Source: HyVt-477 sp965224605 (GTDB lineage Bacteria > Pseudomonadota > Gammaproteobacteria > Thiotrichales > Thiotrichaceae). Taken from it: a stretch of DNA of 64,000 bases. The position numbers were made by a program, and so were the translations under genes. The notes under the pieces were generated by a model. That model saw nothing but the letters and a program-made list of their open reading frames with translations. It had not been told where the DNA came from and ran no database searches. Every line of letters starts with the position of its first letter. The stretch's first letter is position 1. Of the stretch, positions 10,001 through 18,423 are shown one piece after another. The stretch lies in assembly GCA_965224605.1 (NCBI GenBank), contig CBDCZP010000010.1, positions 124,001-188,000 of the forward strand. The letters run 5' to 3'.

Positions 10001-12088
10001 ACTGAATATAAACCAGGTGATGATGTGATTGGTTTTGCTCCCGCTTGTTTCAGTACCCGTGTTATTACCCAAACTACGGCTATTGCACATAAACCCAAAG
10101 ACTGGTCTTATGCAGAAACGGCAACAATCCCGACCACCTTTTTCACCGTCTATTACGCCTTGCATCATCTAGCGCAAATTCAGCCCGGCGAGAAAATCCT
10201 TATTCACGGAGCGGCCGGTGGTGTGGGTATTGCTGCTATTCAATTTGCCCGTTATCGGGGAGCAGAAATTTTTGCTACCGCGGGCAGTGATGAAAAACGT
10301 GAGTTTGTTCGCCTGTTGGGTGCGGATCATGTGCTTGATTCTCGTTCCTTGGCTTTTGCTGATGACATTATGAAAATCACCCACGACGAAGGCATTGATA
10401 TAGTCCTAAATTCTTTGGCGGGTGAAGCCATTAATCGAAACCTATCCATCCTAAAACCTTTCGGGCGATTTCTTGAATTAGGCAAACGTGATTTCTATGA
10501 GAACAGCAAGATCGGTTTACGCCCTTTTCGTAACAATATCTCTTATTTTGGCATAGATGCCGATCAGTTACTCATTGAGCGTGCAGACCTTGCCGCCCAA
10601 TTATTCAATGAGATGATGGGGCTATTTTCAGAAGGAGTGTTAAGACCCCTACCCCATCGAGTTTTCCCTGCCAGTCAGATTGAAGATGCTTTTCGCTATA
10701 TGCAACAGTCGCGACAGATTGGCAAGGTAATCGTATCTTTTCAGGGAGAAGCCAATGAATTACCCATACCTGAAATACCAGCGCAACCCCAAGCTCCACT
10801 GGTTTGTGACCCTAAAGGTAGCTATCTTGTCACAGGAGGTTTAAGTGGCTTTGGTCTTGAAACAGCGCACTGGCTTGCTGATAAAGGTGCTAAAACTATT
10901 ATCCTCGCCAGTCGATCAGGTAAACCACCCGCTGAGTCAGAAGCTATTCTCAAGGCATTGCAAAAAAGAAATATTAGCGTTGAATTACGTGCTTGTGATG
11001 TAGCGGACAAACAAGCGGTTGCTACCTTGTTTGCTGAATTTAACAATGAACTCCCTAAGCTTAAAGGTGTTATTCATGCCGCGATGGTGCTTGATGATGG
11101 TTTGATCCGTAGCATGAGCCATGAACAGTTCAATAAAGTGCTGTCACCTAAAGTAGCCGGTGCATGGAATCTTCATGAAGCAACGTTAACTCTGGAAGTC
11201 TCTAAAAACCCAAATGACAAACAATCAAATAATACCGATCTGGATTTCTTTGTGCTGTATTCATCAGCAACCACTTTCCTCGGCAACCCGGGGCAAGCCA
11301 ACTATGTAGCAGGCAATATGTTCCTTGAGTCACTTGCCAGCTATCGCAGAGCAGATAACTTGCCAGCAACCTATGCAGCATGGGGGGCTATCGGAGATGT
11401 AGGCTTCCTGGCAAGAAACGAAGAAGTCAAAGAAGCCTTGCAATCCAGACTAGGAGGCTCTGTACTTTCATCTCAACAAGCCTTGTCCATGCTTGAAAAA
11501 TTGATAGCCAGTGATATTACGGGTGCCGCTATTATTGATTTCGATTGGAACGTAATCCAACGCATTATGCCCGGTGCACGCGCTCCAAAATATATCGAAC
11601 AGCAACGGCAGGTTAGACATACCGACTCCGATCATCTGGAGGATATTCAAACACTCATTGCTGATATGGACGCTGAGGAAACACAAGAATTAATCACCGG
11701 GTTATTACTTACAGAGATCGAACAAATCCTGCGCTTACCTCGTGAAAAACTTGATCTAAACTCCTCAGTTTTTGATTTAGGCATGGACTCTTTAATGGGT
11801 ATGGAACTGGTATTAGCCATTGAAGAACGTTTTGCTGTTAAACTTCCGGTGATGGCGCTAACAGAGGGTGCAACTATTTCCCGGATAGCTGAACGTATTT
11901 GTGGTCAACTGCTAACGTCGGATAACGAAACAGATGTTGCTAAAGATACATCCACTTCTAAACAAACTCAACACGAAGAAGCTGTGGCCATTGCTGCCGC
12001 TCGACACACGGAAGATATAGATACTGACGAGCTTGAAAAAATTACCAAGGCGTTGGACGAAGAAAGCAAGAAAGCAGGTCATGGTTAA
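4085..12088 (+). CDS. Highly reducing type I polyketide synthase (KS-AT-DH-MT-ER-KR-ACP)
   Basis: A single 2667-residue megasynthase. It starts at TTG 4085, with AGGAG six bases upstream. Domains in order: ketosynthase about 5-430 with Cys177 (DTACSSS), His312 (EAHGTGT) and His350 (NVGH); acyltransferase about 550-870 with Ser642 (GHSVG) and a mixed YAFH specificity motif at 744-747; dehydratase about 920-1220 with His944 (HRVDGGVIFP) and Asp1125 (HPSMLDAG); a methyltransferase-like region about 1400-1620 with the SAM motif ILEVGGGDAG near 1434; enoylreductase about 1890-2215 with GAAGGVG at 2042; ketoreductase about 2245-2500 with TGG at 2250, Ser2394 and Tyr2407; acyl carrier domain with Ser2569 (LGMDSL). 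There is no thioesterase, so release must need a partner. The linker before the ER has a Glu/Gly run from a GAA/GGA triplet repeat. One module with a full reductive loop suggests iterative use. The oxoamine synthase downstream is the likely release enzyme. Confidence 0.95.
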   Translation: MPFKKKRIAIVGMACRLPGDIQSPEDYWQVLKKGKDVVTTINSDRWGTDFYQHPDKKEPGKSYTFAAGVLSDIDRFDADFFGISPREAAQMDPQQRLLLELTWEALENGGQRPEDLAGSKCAVYVGIASTDYAHRRMDDLSSLDPYSMTGNTASIASNRISYLFDLHGPSVSVDTACSSSLVALHHACNSIWSGDAPIAIAGGVNLLLHPFGFVGFSKASMLSPRGRCHAFDDSGDGYVRSEGSGVLFLKPLEDAITDGDPVQAIIVESGINCDGHTNGISLPSSAGQGELLQEVYTNAGIDLDDISYIEAHGTGTAVGDPIETSAIAEVLAKPRKAYLPIGSAKTNVGHLETASGMAGVFKIIMSLKNRALPKSLHFNTPNKNIDFEASNLKVVTRFTPLPKSKRPLLMGVNSFGFGGANAHILLEEFILGETAELHSLQKPGVPPLFLSANSDDALKATARQYVDLLKNDAENQTEKSAEDHAEYYAKYYDLAYSASHYRQHLKQGLAINGKDRDEILEKLSNYVDQGETPAGITTTRKLKDTPKLALVFSGNGSQWQGMGCELLKSEPIFRATVKEIDKLLTVHSEDPISLIDEFNTSVEDSRLEYTEVAQLLLFALQVGMINVLNAQGLKAQATLGHSVGEVSAAWAAGALTLEQAVEVIYERSHAQGETKGSGRMAAAGMGHEAMQKTLALLQLDKTITIAGINSANATTLSGSLADLEQLSETLAEQNIFYRILDLDYAFHSPEMLSIEERVKTKLYGLTPHNTTIRFVSTVTGSDLAGERLDATYWWENIRKPVLFNDAMDTLLDDGFSVFLEIGPHPILRTYINECCRTKEVTGLALSTQTRKTASLPALLDGLYTTYLAGCALDMSLLFPKKGNYIQLPNYPWQREKHWYTLTGEGADLVNRKREHPLLGYRIKSATAQWENQLDTHKLPYLKDHRVDGGVIFPAAGYVEMALAASALWFNNGDNSDAIELESCEIENIEIKAPIVLDNAKSTRFTLLTDDGSFTIESRDRMSDNPWTINVVGRLLGATNRKAPPPLKTKTIIKKAALQISKAGHYQLTESVGLSYGAGFQGVEDVWVSSVPATDSETLTALAQLEIPADINQDYANYHLHPSMLDAGFQILVDVFAEDISKGKQAALIPVQIGKLYQYEQVADIRYLQVNICKRSPQSVVADFLLLNKKGDVLVELHACRFKGVQFAQSRVVDPATYVFNPVLMPQKSQQLISPKLDLPDLSNHVKKYLTTQEPDLQRTHHFQQIMPLFDVMMTAFAWQAIHSLQPSQAHHSTASFSVEELAEKATIASSYIPLLTRLLRLLETDDLAYCEKGQWHLSKQADLPQAEDIWLSILGDSPAYLPELMLIGRCGTHLIEVIQGKQDANELLFPEKSSIQSHWYHASQSFTAMNLALGEIVKKMLAVWPKNRRLRILEVGGGDAGLTRQLLSILSTQATQSTQASEHARQCDYLFTDSSEDAVAKAGFELEDWDFLNTQVLDIEHDIDTLNPNSFDLIIAGNTFYQANNLHTALSNTQQLLAPQGTLLVLERQPDAFSDLTLGLDPQWWAHTTEADHPLSLLLSQQEWQSALQRAHFENITPVIEPKAFTDEGAFLIMASAQLVEAAGMDTDVGAVNNAAEQDESPKSQTWLLLTDSSGLSQQLGQRLSRLLQDRNQQILWVETADEFLQLDDMHFQVNIHEADAFESLFNALQDQDIQCNHVIQLSGLQQEISKNPLALQQQRCVSTTDLIQSIEKHHSETLPQLWLVTSEAVVIDHAIHATKDEQAFSYSKPEQTPLWGLGRVIMNEHPDLNCKLIDLQLKDVQLAAELLLTEVLDEPADDNEIILAKDSRHVMRMQCVSLAVNTADATKQQPSASLQEEEGGGGDGEIEAAKVAMGLSFKSPGPLKNLYWQTLPEQQLANDEIEIKPYATGLNFRDVMYAMGMLSDEAVENGFAGPTLGMELSGKVVSTGKNITEYKPGDDVIGFAPACFSTRVITQTTAIAHKPKDWSYAETATIPTTFFTVYYALHHLAQIQPGEKILIHGAAGGVGIAAIQFARYRGAEIFATAGSDEKREFVRLLGADHVLDSRSLAFADDIMKITHDEGIDIVLNSLAGEAINRNLSILKPFGRFLELGKRDFYENSKIGLRPFRNNISYFGIDADQLLIERADLAAQLFNEMMGLFSEGVLRPLPHRVFPASQIEDAFRYMQQSRQIGKVIVSFQGEANELPIPEIPAQPQAPLVCDPKGSYLVTGGLSGFGLETAHWLADKGAKTIILASRSGKPPAESEAILKALQKRNISVELRACDVADKQAVATLFAEFNNELPKLKGVIHAAMVLDDGLIRSMSHEQFNKVLSPKVAGAWNLHEATLTLEVSKNPNDKQSNNTDLDFFVLYSSATTFLGNPGQANYVAGNMFLESLASYRRADNLPATYAAWGAIGDVGFLARNEEVKEALQSRLGGSVLSSQQALSMLEKLIASDITGAAIIDFDWNVIQRIMPGARAPKYIEQQRQVRHTDSDHLEDIQTLIADMDAEETQELITGLLLTEIEQILRLPREKLDLNSSVFDLGMDSLMGMELVLAIEERFAVKLPVMALTEGATISRIAERICGQLLTSDNETDVAKDTSTSKQTQHEEAVAIAAARHTEDIDTDELEKITKALDEESKKAGHG
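9712..9747 (+). repeat. GAA/GGA triplet run inside the PKS gene
   Basis: A purine-only stretch of GAA and GGA codons encodes an EEEGGGGDGE linker between the MT-like and ER domains. Length changes by three would keep the frame, so it is a likely length-variable interdomain linker. Confidence 0.6.
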
Positions 12089-12313
12089 CGATATTCTGAT
12101 TACCTACTTGTCTAAGTCTATTATTATCCTATGTAAGTATCATAGTGCAAGACTCCGTATCCTTCGACAAGCTCAGCACGAGCGCTCAGGATGCTATTAT
12201 GCAGCGCCTAAGCCGATCGAAGAGTCGGAAAGGTCGCACTTAGAGGTTATTGAAAAGTAACATTTTTAATTTTGGCTTAGAAAGTTAATGGTGGTTTTCC
12301 CACCCTACTACTT
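12089..12313. other. PKS-oxoamine synthase spacer with a dispersed repeat
   Basis: A 225-base gap. At about 12160-12192 it carries the repeat core CCTTCGACAAGCTCAG. The inverse form CTGAGCTTGTCGAAGG lies at 51331-51346, and both have a CACTTA sequence nearby, so this is a dispersed repeat of a kind common in proteobacterial intergenic DNA. No terminator is evident, so the two genes may still be co-transcribed. A 75-residue frame here has no gene-like features. Confidence 0.5.
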
Positions 12314-13684
12314 ATGTTTGAAAACAAAGATACACACAAAAAGAAAGCGGGTCTATTCGGTTTGAACAATGCAGCTAAAGACAAGCTAGCACAAAAGATG
12401 TTGCAAAAACGGTTAAAGAAATTCGAGCAAGACGACGACAAGCCGATTAAAAAGTCCCGTCATTCTACTTCCTCCAAGAACACCATCCCTGACGAATTCA
12501 CCCGCTTTGATCAATTTCCCGGTTATCAACAAATCAGAGTCTTGGCCAAAGGTGGCGAACAGCTAGGCATCCCTAGCCCATTTTTTAAAGTACATGAATC
12601 AGTCGCCAGCAATACCACTCAAATTGGCGGTAAAGAATTCATCAACTACGCCAGCTATAACTATCTGGACTTATGTGGACATCCACGCGTATCTGAAGCA
12701 GCGAAACAAGCTATTGAGCAATATGGCACTTCATCTTCGGCCAGCAGACCGGTAGCGGGAGAGCGCCCCATTCAGCGAGAACTGGAACAAGCCCTTGCCG
12801 ATGTATATGGCGTTGATGACTGTGTAGCTTTTGTCAGCGGTCATGCTACTAATGTCACTACTATTGGCTATTTGTTTGGCCGTAACGATCTAATTCTGCA
12901 TGATGCTCTTATTCACAATAGCGTATTACAAGGTATTCAACTATCAGGCGCTAAACGTATCCCCTTTGCACATAATGACTGGCAAGCACTGGACGATATT
13001 CTTAGTCGTGAGCGCAATAACTTTGAACGAGTGCTCATTGTGATTGAAGGCATCTACAGCATGGATGGTGATTACCCTGACTTACCCAAGTTTATTGATA
13101 TAAAACAGCGTCACAAAGCCTTCCTTATGGTTGATGAAGCACATGCATTAGGCATTATGGGTGAAACAGGACTGGGCATAAGAGAGCACTTTGATATTAA
13201 CGGCAAAGAGGTTGATATCTGGATGGGCACACTGAGTAAAACACTGGCGAGTTGTGGTGGTTATATCGCCGGTGAAAAAGCCTTGGTCGAACATCTAAAA
13301 TATTATGCACCAGGATTTTTGTATAGCGTGGGAATACCTCCATCCGCTGCTGCGGCCTCATTAGCTGCAATAAAACTAATGCTTGCGGAACCAACACGTA
13401 TATCAACCCTGAAGGCTCGTAGCCAACAATTTCTCACACTGGCTCAAGAAAAAAATATAGATACCGGATTAAGTGAAGGATTCTCTGTTATTCCTGTCCT
13501 CACCGGGAGTTCTGCGCGTGCCGGGCGCTTGGCTAATACCTGCTTCGATAGAGGTATCAATGTACAACCTATTTTTTACCCTGCGGTGCAGGAGAAAATG
13601 GCTCGACTACGCTTCTTTATTTGCTCATCTCATACGGAAGAACAAATTACTCATACCGTTAATGTACTAGCTGAAGAAATTTAG
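12314..13684 (+). CDS. Alpha-oxoamine synthase (PLP-dependent, BioF/KBL/serine palmitoyltransferase family)
   Basis: A 456-residue fold-type I PLP enzyme. After a basic 60-residue N-terminal extension rich in Lys, the core shows NYLDLCGHP, TSSSASRPVAGERPIQRELE, the DEAHALGIMGETGLG aspartate loop and the PLP-binding Lys309 in GTLSKTLASCGGY. The family joins an amino acid to an acyl thioester with loss of CO2 to give an amino-ketone. It follows an ACP-ending PKS that lacks a thioesterase, the same pairing as FUM1/FUM8 in fumonisin synthesis, so it probably releases the chain as an aminoketone. It is not a standalone biotin bioF: bioH-bioC are about 9 kb away and the context is polyketide. The quorum-sensing enzymes CqsA and LqsA belong to the same family, but substrate cannot be read from sequence. 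Confidence 0.9.
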   Translation: MFENKDTHKKKAGLFGLNNAAKDKLAQKMLQKRLKKFEQDDDKPIKKSRHSTSSKNTIPDEFTRFDQFPGYQQIRVLAKGGEQLGIPSPFFKVHESVASNTTQIGGKEFINYASYNYLDLCGHPRVSEAAKQAIEQYGTSSSASRPVAGERPIQRELEQALADVYGVDDCVAFVSGHATNVTTIGYLFGRNDLILHDALIHNSVLQGIQLSGAKRIPFAHNDWQALDDILSRERNNFERVLIVIEGIYSMDGDYPDLPKFIDIKQRHKAFLMVDEAHALGIMGETGLGIREHFDINGKEVDIWMGTLSKTLASCGGYIAGEKALVEHLKYYAPGFLYSVGIPPSAAAASLAAIKLMLAEPTRISTLKARSQQFLTLAQEKNIDTGLSEGFSVIPVLTGSSARAGRLANTCFDRGINVQPIFYPAVQEKMARLRFFICSSHTEEQITHTVNVLAEEI

Positions 13685-13695
13685 TCGAAACAATT

Positions 13696-15444
13696 ATGAA
13701 ACATATTCAACAGATTTTCCTTATGGGTACCTCTATTACAATCATCATGTTATTGGTCTCTTGTGGAAGCTCTGTGAATAGCTCCAATGATATTCAGAAG
13801 GCAAGAAATCATACTGCTGTTCACACAGACCAAAAGCACAAACAACCACCTCATCATCAACTATCTAAGGTCTGGTTCGACTCAGGTGAAAATGCGGTCG
13901 CCGAGGCAATAAATAAATCCAAGTCTATCAATAATACCAAAGGTGCTGCGAAAAATATCATTCTGTTTATAGGTGACGGCATGGGGGTCTCAACTGTCAC
14001 AGCCGCAAGAATTCTTGCCGGTCAGCAACTAGGATTGCAAGGCGAGGAATTTCAACTCAGCTTTGACAAATTTCCGTTTTCAGGTCTAGCTAAAACCTAT
14101 AATACCAATCAACAAACACCTGATTCAGCCGGCACCATGACGGCCATTATGATCGGAGTAAAAACCAAGGCTGGAGTTATTGGTTTGGACGAAAACATCA
14201 CTCCTGGTAATTGCCAATCCATGAAAAAAGCAGCGGCAAACCTAGCCGCAAACAAGATACGACTTTCAGCGCTAGAGCTCGCTGAAATGTCTGGTAAAGC
14301 CACGGGCATTGTTTCAACAGCTCGAATCACCCATGCTACTCCTGCGGCTACTTACGCGAAATCCCCCGACCGCGATTGGGAAGACATCTCCAAATTACCT
14401 AAAGCGGCTATTACAGCCGGGTGTCTAGATATTGCTGATCAATTGATCCACTTCGAATCCCGACTTAAGGCTCTTGTCGGCTCAAGTCGAAAGGTGAGCA
14501 ACATAGATGGTATTGATCTCATTCTGGGTGGCGGTCGTCGACATTTTCTGCGTCATCTTGAAGCTGATAACAGTCGGGACACAAACAAGCCTATTGAAGG
14601 CAACCGTACGGATAATCGAAATTTAGTGAGCGAATGGAAAACACTGTACCCAACAGGTCAATATATCATCGATAAAACTGGATTTGATGCCATTGATCCT
14701 GCCAAAACAAATAAATTACTAGGCTTGTTCGATGAATCACATATGCATTATGAAGCCGATAGAGACAACGATAAGCTAGGCGAACCATCACTGACTGAAA
14801 TGACCCAAAAAGCCATTGATATTCTGGATAACGACAAAGATGGTTTCTTTCTAATGATTGAAGCGGGGCGTATTGATCATGGGCATCATGCGGGAAGTGC
14901 TTACAACGCACTAACCGATACCATTGAGCTGTCCAAAGCCGTTCAGGTCGCTGTTGATGCAACTAGTACAAAAGATACTCTTATTATTGTAACTGCTGAT
15001 CACAGCCATGTATTCACTATCGGTGGTTATCCAACAAGGGGAAACCCTATTCTTGGAAAAGTGATTGAAAATGATCGCCATGGCAATCCGCAGTTCGAAC
15101 CTGCATTAGCTGAAGATGGTTTGCCCTACACCACGGTTGCTTACAGAAACGGTCGTGGGTTCAAAAACTTGGAGCATGAAACAGACGCAAATGTCGCCTA
15201 CAACAAAGCTATCAACGCAGGACGAAAAGATCTAACGGAGATAGATACAACCTTATCAGGATACCATCAAGAATCCTTAGTGCCACGTTCTGCAGAAACC
15301 CATGGTGCAGAAGATGTAGCTATCTATGCTTCGGGGCCTGGAGCACACTTGATTAGCGGCACAAATGAACAAAATATTATTTTCCATGTGATGAATTATG
15401 CGGCCGACCTCGTGGGAAAATCCCATCTTAAAACAGCTAACTAA
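13696..15444 (+). CDS. Alkaline phosphatase family lipoprotein
   Basis: A 582-residue protein. The N-terminus ends in the lipobox LLVSC (Cys near residue 23), so it is predicted to be membrane-anchored outside the cytoplasm. The alkaline phosphatase core follows: IILFIGDGMG metal site, nucleophile Ser144 in PDSAGTMTA, IEAGRIDHGHHAG and TADHSHVFTIGG zinc-binding motifs, and a final histidine in SAETHGAEDVAIY. The DSAGTMT nucleophile loop differs slightly from the classical DSAATAT. It begins 11 bases after the oxoamine synthase stop, so it is likely co-transcribed with it. It may dephosphorylate an exported product or simply supply phosphate; the sequence does not decide. Confidence 0.9.
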   Translation: MKHIQQIFLMGTSITIIMLLVSCGSSVNSSNDIQKARNHTAVHTDQKHKQPPHHQLSKVWFDSGENAVAEAINKSKSINNTKGAAKNIILFIGDGMGVSTVTAARILAGQQLGLQGEEFQLSFDKFPFSGLAKTYNTNQQTPDSAGTMTAIMIGVKTKAGVIGLDENITPGNCQSMKKAAANLAANKIRLSALELAEMSGKATGIVSTARITHATPAATYAKSPDRDWEDISKLPKAAITAGCLDIADQLIHFESRLKALVGSSRKVSNIDGIDLILGGGRRHFLRHLEADNSRDTNKPIEGNRTDNRNLVSEWKTLYPTGQYIIDKTGFDAIDPAKTNKLLGLFDESHMHYEADRDNDKLGEPSLTEMTQKAIDILDNDKDGFFLMIEAGRIDHGHHAGSAYNALTDTIELSKAVQVAVDATSTKDTLIIVTADHSHVFTIGGYPTRGNPILGKVIENDRHGNPQFEPALAEDGLPYTTVAYRNGRGFKNLEHETDANVAYNKAINAGRKDLTEIDTTLSGYHQESLVPRSAETHGAEDVAIYASGPGAHLISGTNEQNIIFHVMNYAADLVGKSHLKTAN

Positions 15445-15459
15445 TACCGCTGATAGCTC

Positions 15460-16047
15460 TTATTGCTTAATCCCCTCAAATGAAATAATCAGCTCTAATT
15501 CTGCCGATGCAGGGCCAAGGTCTTTAGTAATACCATAATCTTTTAAGGCGATTCGAACGCTCCCTTCAAAACCTCGACGATAACCGCCCCAAGGGTCTTT
15601 TCCAGCACCTATCTTAGCCACATCAAGCTCCACTTCTTTAGTGACACCGTGTAGTGTCAAATTCCCTTTCAACACAGCCTTACCCTCGCTGCCTTCGGCA
15701 TAACTGGTGCTAACAAATTTGGCTTCTGGGAATTTATCCACATTTAGAAAGTCTTCACCCCGTAAATGTTTATCGCGCTCCGCATGGTTGGAATCGACAC
15801 TTTTTGTATTGACCGTAACCGCAATTTTAGAAGCTGCTTTATCTTTTTCATCGTAGCTAAACGTGCCATCAAAATCATTGAAACGCCCCCATAACCAGCT
15901 ATAACCAAGGTGAGAGATTTTAAATTGAATGGAGGCATGTGCTCCTTCTTTATCAATGGCGTAGTCATCTGCGAACACATTACCTGAAGTAACCAGTGCC
16001 ACAGTAAGAGAAAGTGCTAAAAAAGACTGTTGTAATAATGTTTTCAT
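15460..16047 (-). CDS. YceI-family periplasmic lipid-binding protein
   Basis: A 195-residue protein with a signal peptide cleaved after NVFA (about residue 26). The mature part is a YceI-like lipocalin: YAIDKEGAHASIQFKISHLG at the start, WGRFNDFDGTFSYD, then FLNVDKFPEAKFVSTSY and LTLHGVTKEVELDV. YceI proteins bind long isoprenoid or polyprenyl chains in the periplasm and often occur next to cytochrome b561 genes, as here. The ribosome site AAAGGA at 16055-16060 is followed directly upstream by a TTAG tetranucleotide tract that also covers the stop of the b561 gene. It is convergent with the phosphatase gene, 15 bases away. Confidence 0.9.
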   Translation of the reverse strand: MKTLLQQSFLALSLTVALVTSGNVFADDYAIDKEGAHASIQFKISHLGYSWLWGRFNDFDGTFSYDEKDKAASKIAVTVNTKSVDSNHAERDKHLRGEDFLNVDKFPEAKFVSTSYAEGSEGKAVLKGNLTLHGVTKEVELDVAKIGAGKDPWGGYRRGFEGSVRIALKDYGITKDLGPASAELELIISFEGIKQ

Positions 16048-16058
16048 TCTATTTTCCT

Positions 16059-16647
<589 letters not shown>

Positions 16648-16708
16648 TAATGTTTCTCTTTAATACTTACCTAATTAGTTAGCGACCAAGAATGCCGTAT
16701 AATTTAGC

Positions 16709-16792
16709 CGTAGGTCGGATAAGCGAAGCGCCATCCGACAAATGATTGTTAATTCATAAGGTTGCCGGATGACGTTCCTTATCCGGCCTACA
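16709..16792. repeat. REP-like inverted repeat (TAGGTCGGATAAG type)
   Basis: Two imperfect arms, GTAGGTCGGATAAG... at 16710-16741 and ...CTTATCCGGCCTAC at 16762-16791, form a long stem. The same arm sequence is inside MITE 1 (20396-20491), but here no CAGGG termini flank it. It lies between the b561 gene and the pirin gene. Confidence 0.8.
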
Positions 16793-16815
16793 GAAAACTA
16801 TCTTTCTGGAACTAA

Positions 16816-17670
16816 CTAGGCTAATTCCCCAGATTTATAATCAGCAAAAGCTTGAGTAATTTCCTCTTCCGTATTCATCACAAAAGGCCCTCCTCTCGCA
16901 ACAGGTTCATTAATCGGTTTACCTGCTACTAACAAAAAACGACTATCCGACTGGGCTGTTATTTCTATCTGATCAGCCAAACTGAGTACCGCTAATTCTT
17001 TAGCTATCAATGGAGCCTCAGCCATAAATGAAGCCTCTGAGTCAGCAATAGTCAACGCCCCCTCAATGACATAGACAAGAGCATTGTGACTTTCAGGAAT
17101 TCTATCCATAAACTTAGTCCCAGCACTAAGATGAATATCCCAATAGATGGGATCGACTAAATCATTATTAATAATCCCACGAGTTCCTTGTTGTGTTTCA
17201 CCCGCTATGACACTTATCTGACAAGACTCTCTTCTGTTTTCCACAGGAATCTTATCTTTCCCATACTCTTGATAATGAGGCTCAACCATTTTGTGTGATG
17301 CCGGAAGATTGACCCATAACTGAAAACCCGCCAGCAAGCCTTCTTCCTGCTCAGGCATTTCAGAATGAATAATTCCCTTGCCTGCTCGCATCCATTGCAC
17401 TCCACCTGCTTCGATAACACCTGAGTTGCCTGCGCTATCTTGATGACGCATTTCCCCAGCTAACATGTAAGTCACCGTTTCAAATCCTCGGTGCGGATGA
17501 GCCGGAAAGCCACCGATATAATCTTGTGGCTTGTCCGAACCAAATACATCTAGCAGCAAGAAGGGATCTAACATATCCAGTTCAGGTGAAGCGATAATAC
17601 GAGTTAGCTGAACACCATCACCATCCGATGCTTTCGTACCTGTTATTACCTTTACAATTTCTCTGTTCAA
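16816..17670 (-). CDS. Pirin family bicupin protein
   Basis: A 284-residue protein that starts at TTG 17670, supported by AGGAT at good spacing upstream; no alternative ATG lies near the conserved N-terminus. The N-terminal cupin carries GGFPAHPHRGFETVTYMLAG and GEMRHQDSAGN, giving the metal-binding His-His...His pattern, followed by IEAGGVQWMRAGKGIIHSE with further ligands. The C-terminal half is the pirin C domain, ending with ARGGPFVMNTEEEI. Bacterial pirins such as YhaK act as quercetinases or redox-sensing regulators. Its neighbour azoR is on the same strand 37 bases upstream, so the two probably form a redox-stress operon. Confidence 0.9.
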   Translation of the reverse strand: MNREIVKVITGTKASDGDGVQLTRIIASPELDMLDPFLLLDVFGSDKPQDYIGGFPAHPHRGFETVTYMLAGEMRHQDSAGNSGVIEAGGVQWMRAGKGIIHSEMPEQEEGLLAGFQLWVNLPASHKMVEPHYQEYGKDKIPVENRRESCQISVIAGETQQGTRGIINNDLVDPIYWDIHLSAGTKFMDRIPESHNALVYVIEGALTIADSEASFMAEAPLIAKELAVLSLADQIEITAQSDSRFLLVAGKPINEPVARGGPFVMNTEEEITQAFADYKSGELA

Positions 17671-17707
17671 GGTCTTATCCTAATCATCATCTATTAGTTA
17701 ATGAATT

Positions 17708-18304
17708 CTAGTTAATGAGTTCTGCGATTTGCGTTAGCGCGCTTTGGGAATTTTCTTTATTACTATAATCAATGGTAGACGCATCAATCATAGTGACAGC
17801 CGTAATGCCTATGAAAGCTAGAATTTGCTTTATATAAGGCGTTGCCGTATCCCAATCACTGCCCAATGGAGTTCCTCCTGACGCCATCACTACATAGGCT
17901 TTCTTGTTTTTTAGTAAACCTTCTGGTTGACCGTTGTCATTAAAGTGAAAGGTCAACTGTACTCTCGCAATTAAATCAATCCATGCTTTTAATGACGCAG
18001 GAATACTAAAATTATACAAAGGAGCGGCGATAACGCTATGTTCTGCATTTTGTACCTCTACCACTAATTCGTTAGAAAGACTTAATGCCTCTTCCTGACT
18101 TTCAGTTCGCTCATTCGGCGCGGTGAAATTAGAGTTTATCCACGCCTCATCAACAAATGGCAATCCGCTTGCCACATCTCTCTTTACGCTTTCCATAGAT
18201 GATTCTCGTTTTAGATGGCTGACCACCAAATCAGAAACTTGTCTTGTTATAGATTCCTCATAACGCCCACTAGAAGTTACTTGTAATATGCCGTTTGTAT
18301 TCAT
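17708..18304 (-). CDS. azoR: FMN-dependent NADH-azoreductase
   Basis: A 198-residue flavodoxin-fold protein. I place the start at ATG 18304 (MNTNGILQV) because the family begins there; the open frame continues upstream to 18442 but that part overlaps the divergent regulator and is not conserved. Seen in order: TSSGRYEES FMN phosphate loop, APLYNFSIPASLKAWIDL, and KKAYVVMASGGTPLGS, all standard for AzoR. The enzyme reduces azo and quinone compounds with NADH. Paired with pirin downstream and with a LysR regulator gene upstream on the opposite strand, as is common. That regulator is deleted here, so control may be lost. Confidence 0.92.
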   Translation of the reverse strand: MNTNGILQVTSSGRYEESITRQVSDLVVSHLKRESSMESVKRDVASGLPFVDEAWINSNFTAPNERTESQEEALSLSNELVVEVQNAEHSVIAAPLYNFSIPASLKAWIDLIARVQLTFHFNDNGQPEGLLKNKKAYVVMASGGTPLGSDWDTATPYIKQILAFIGITAVTMIDASTIDYSNKENSQSALTQIAELIN

Positions 18305-18423
18305 TCTTATCATCCTGCTGATGTTTAGTAGTATGGGCACTAGTATAAGAAATGCATTGAATGGAATAAATAACCCCTGTATAAACTTATTGTTTCCTAT
18401 TAGTAAACAATAATCATGAGAAT

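Noticed and set aside
4085..12088. Polyunsaturated fatty acid (PUFA) or heterocyst glycolipid synthase
   Set aside because: There is a single ACP rather than tandem ACPs, no separate PfaB-D-like genes, and DH, ER and KR are in one chain with the oxoamine synthase next to it.
12033..12260. 75-residue frame across the PKS end
   Set aside because: It begins inside the PKS in another frame and runs through a dispersed repeat; no similarity to proteins I know.
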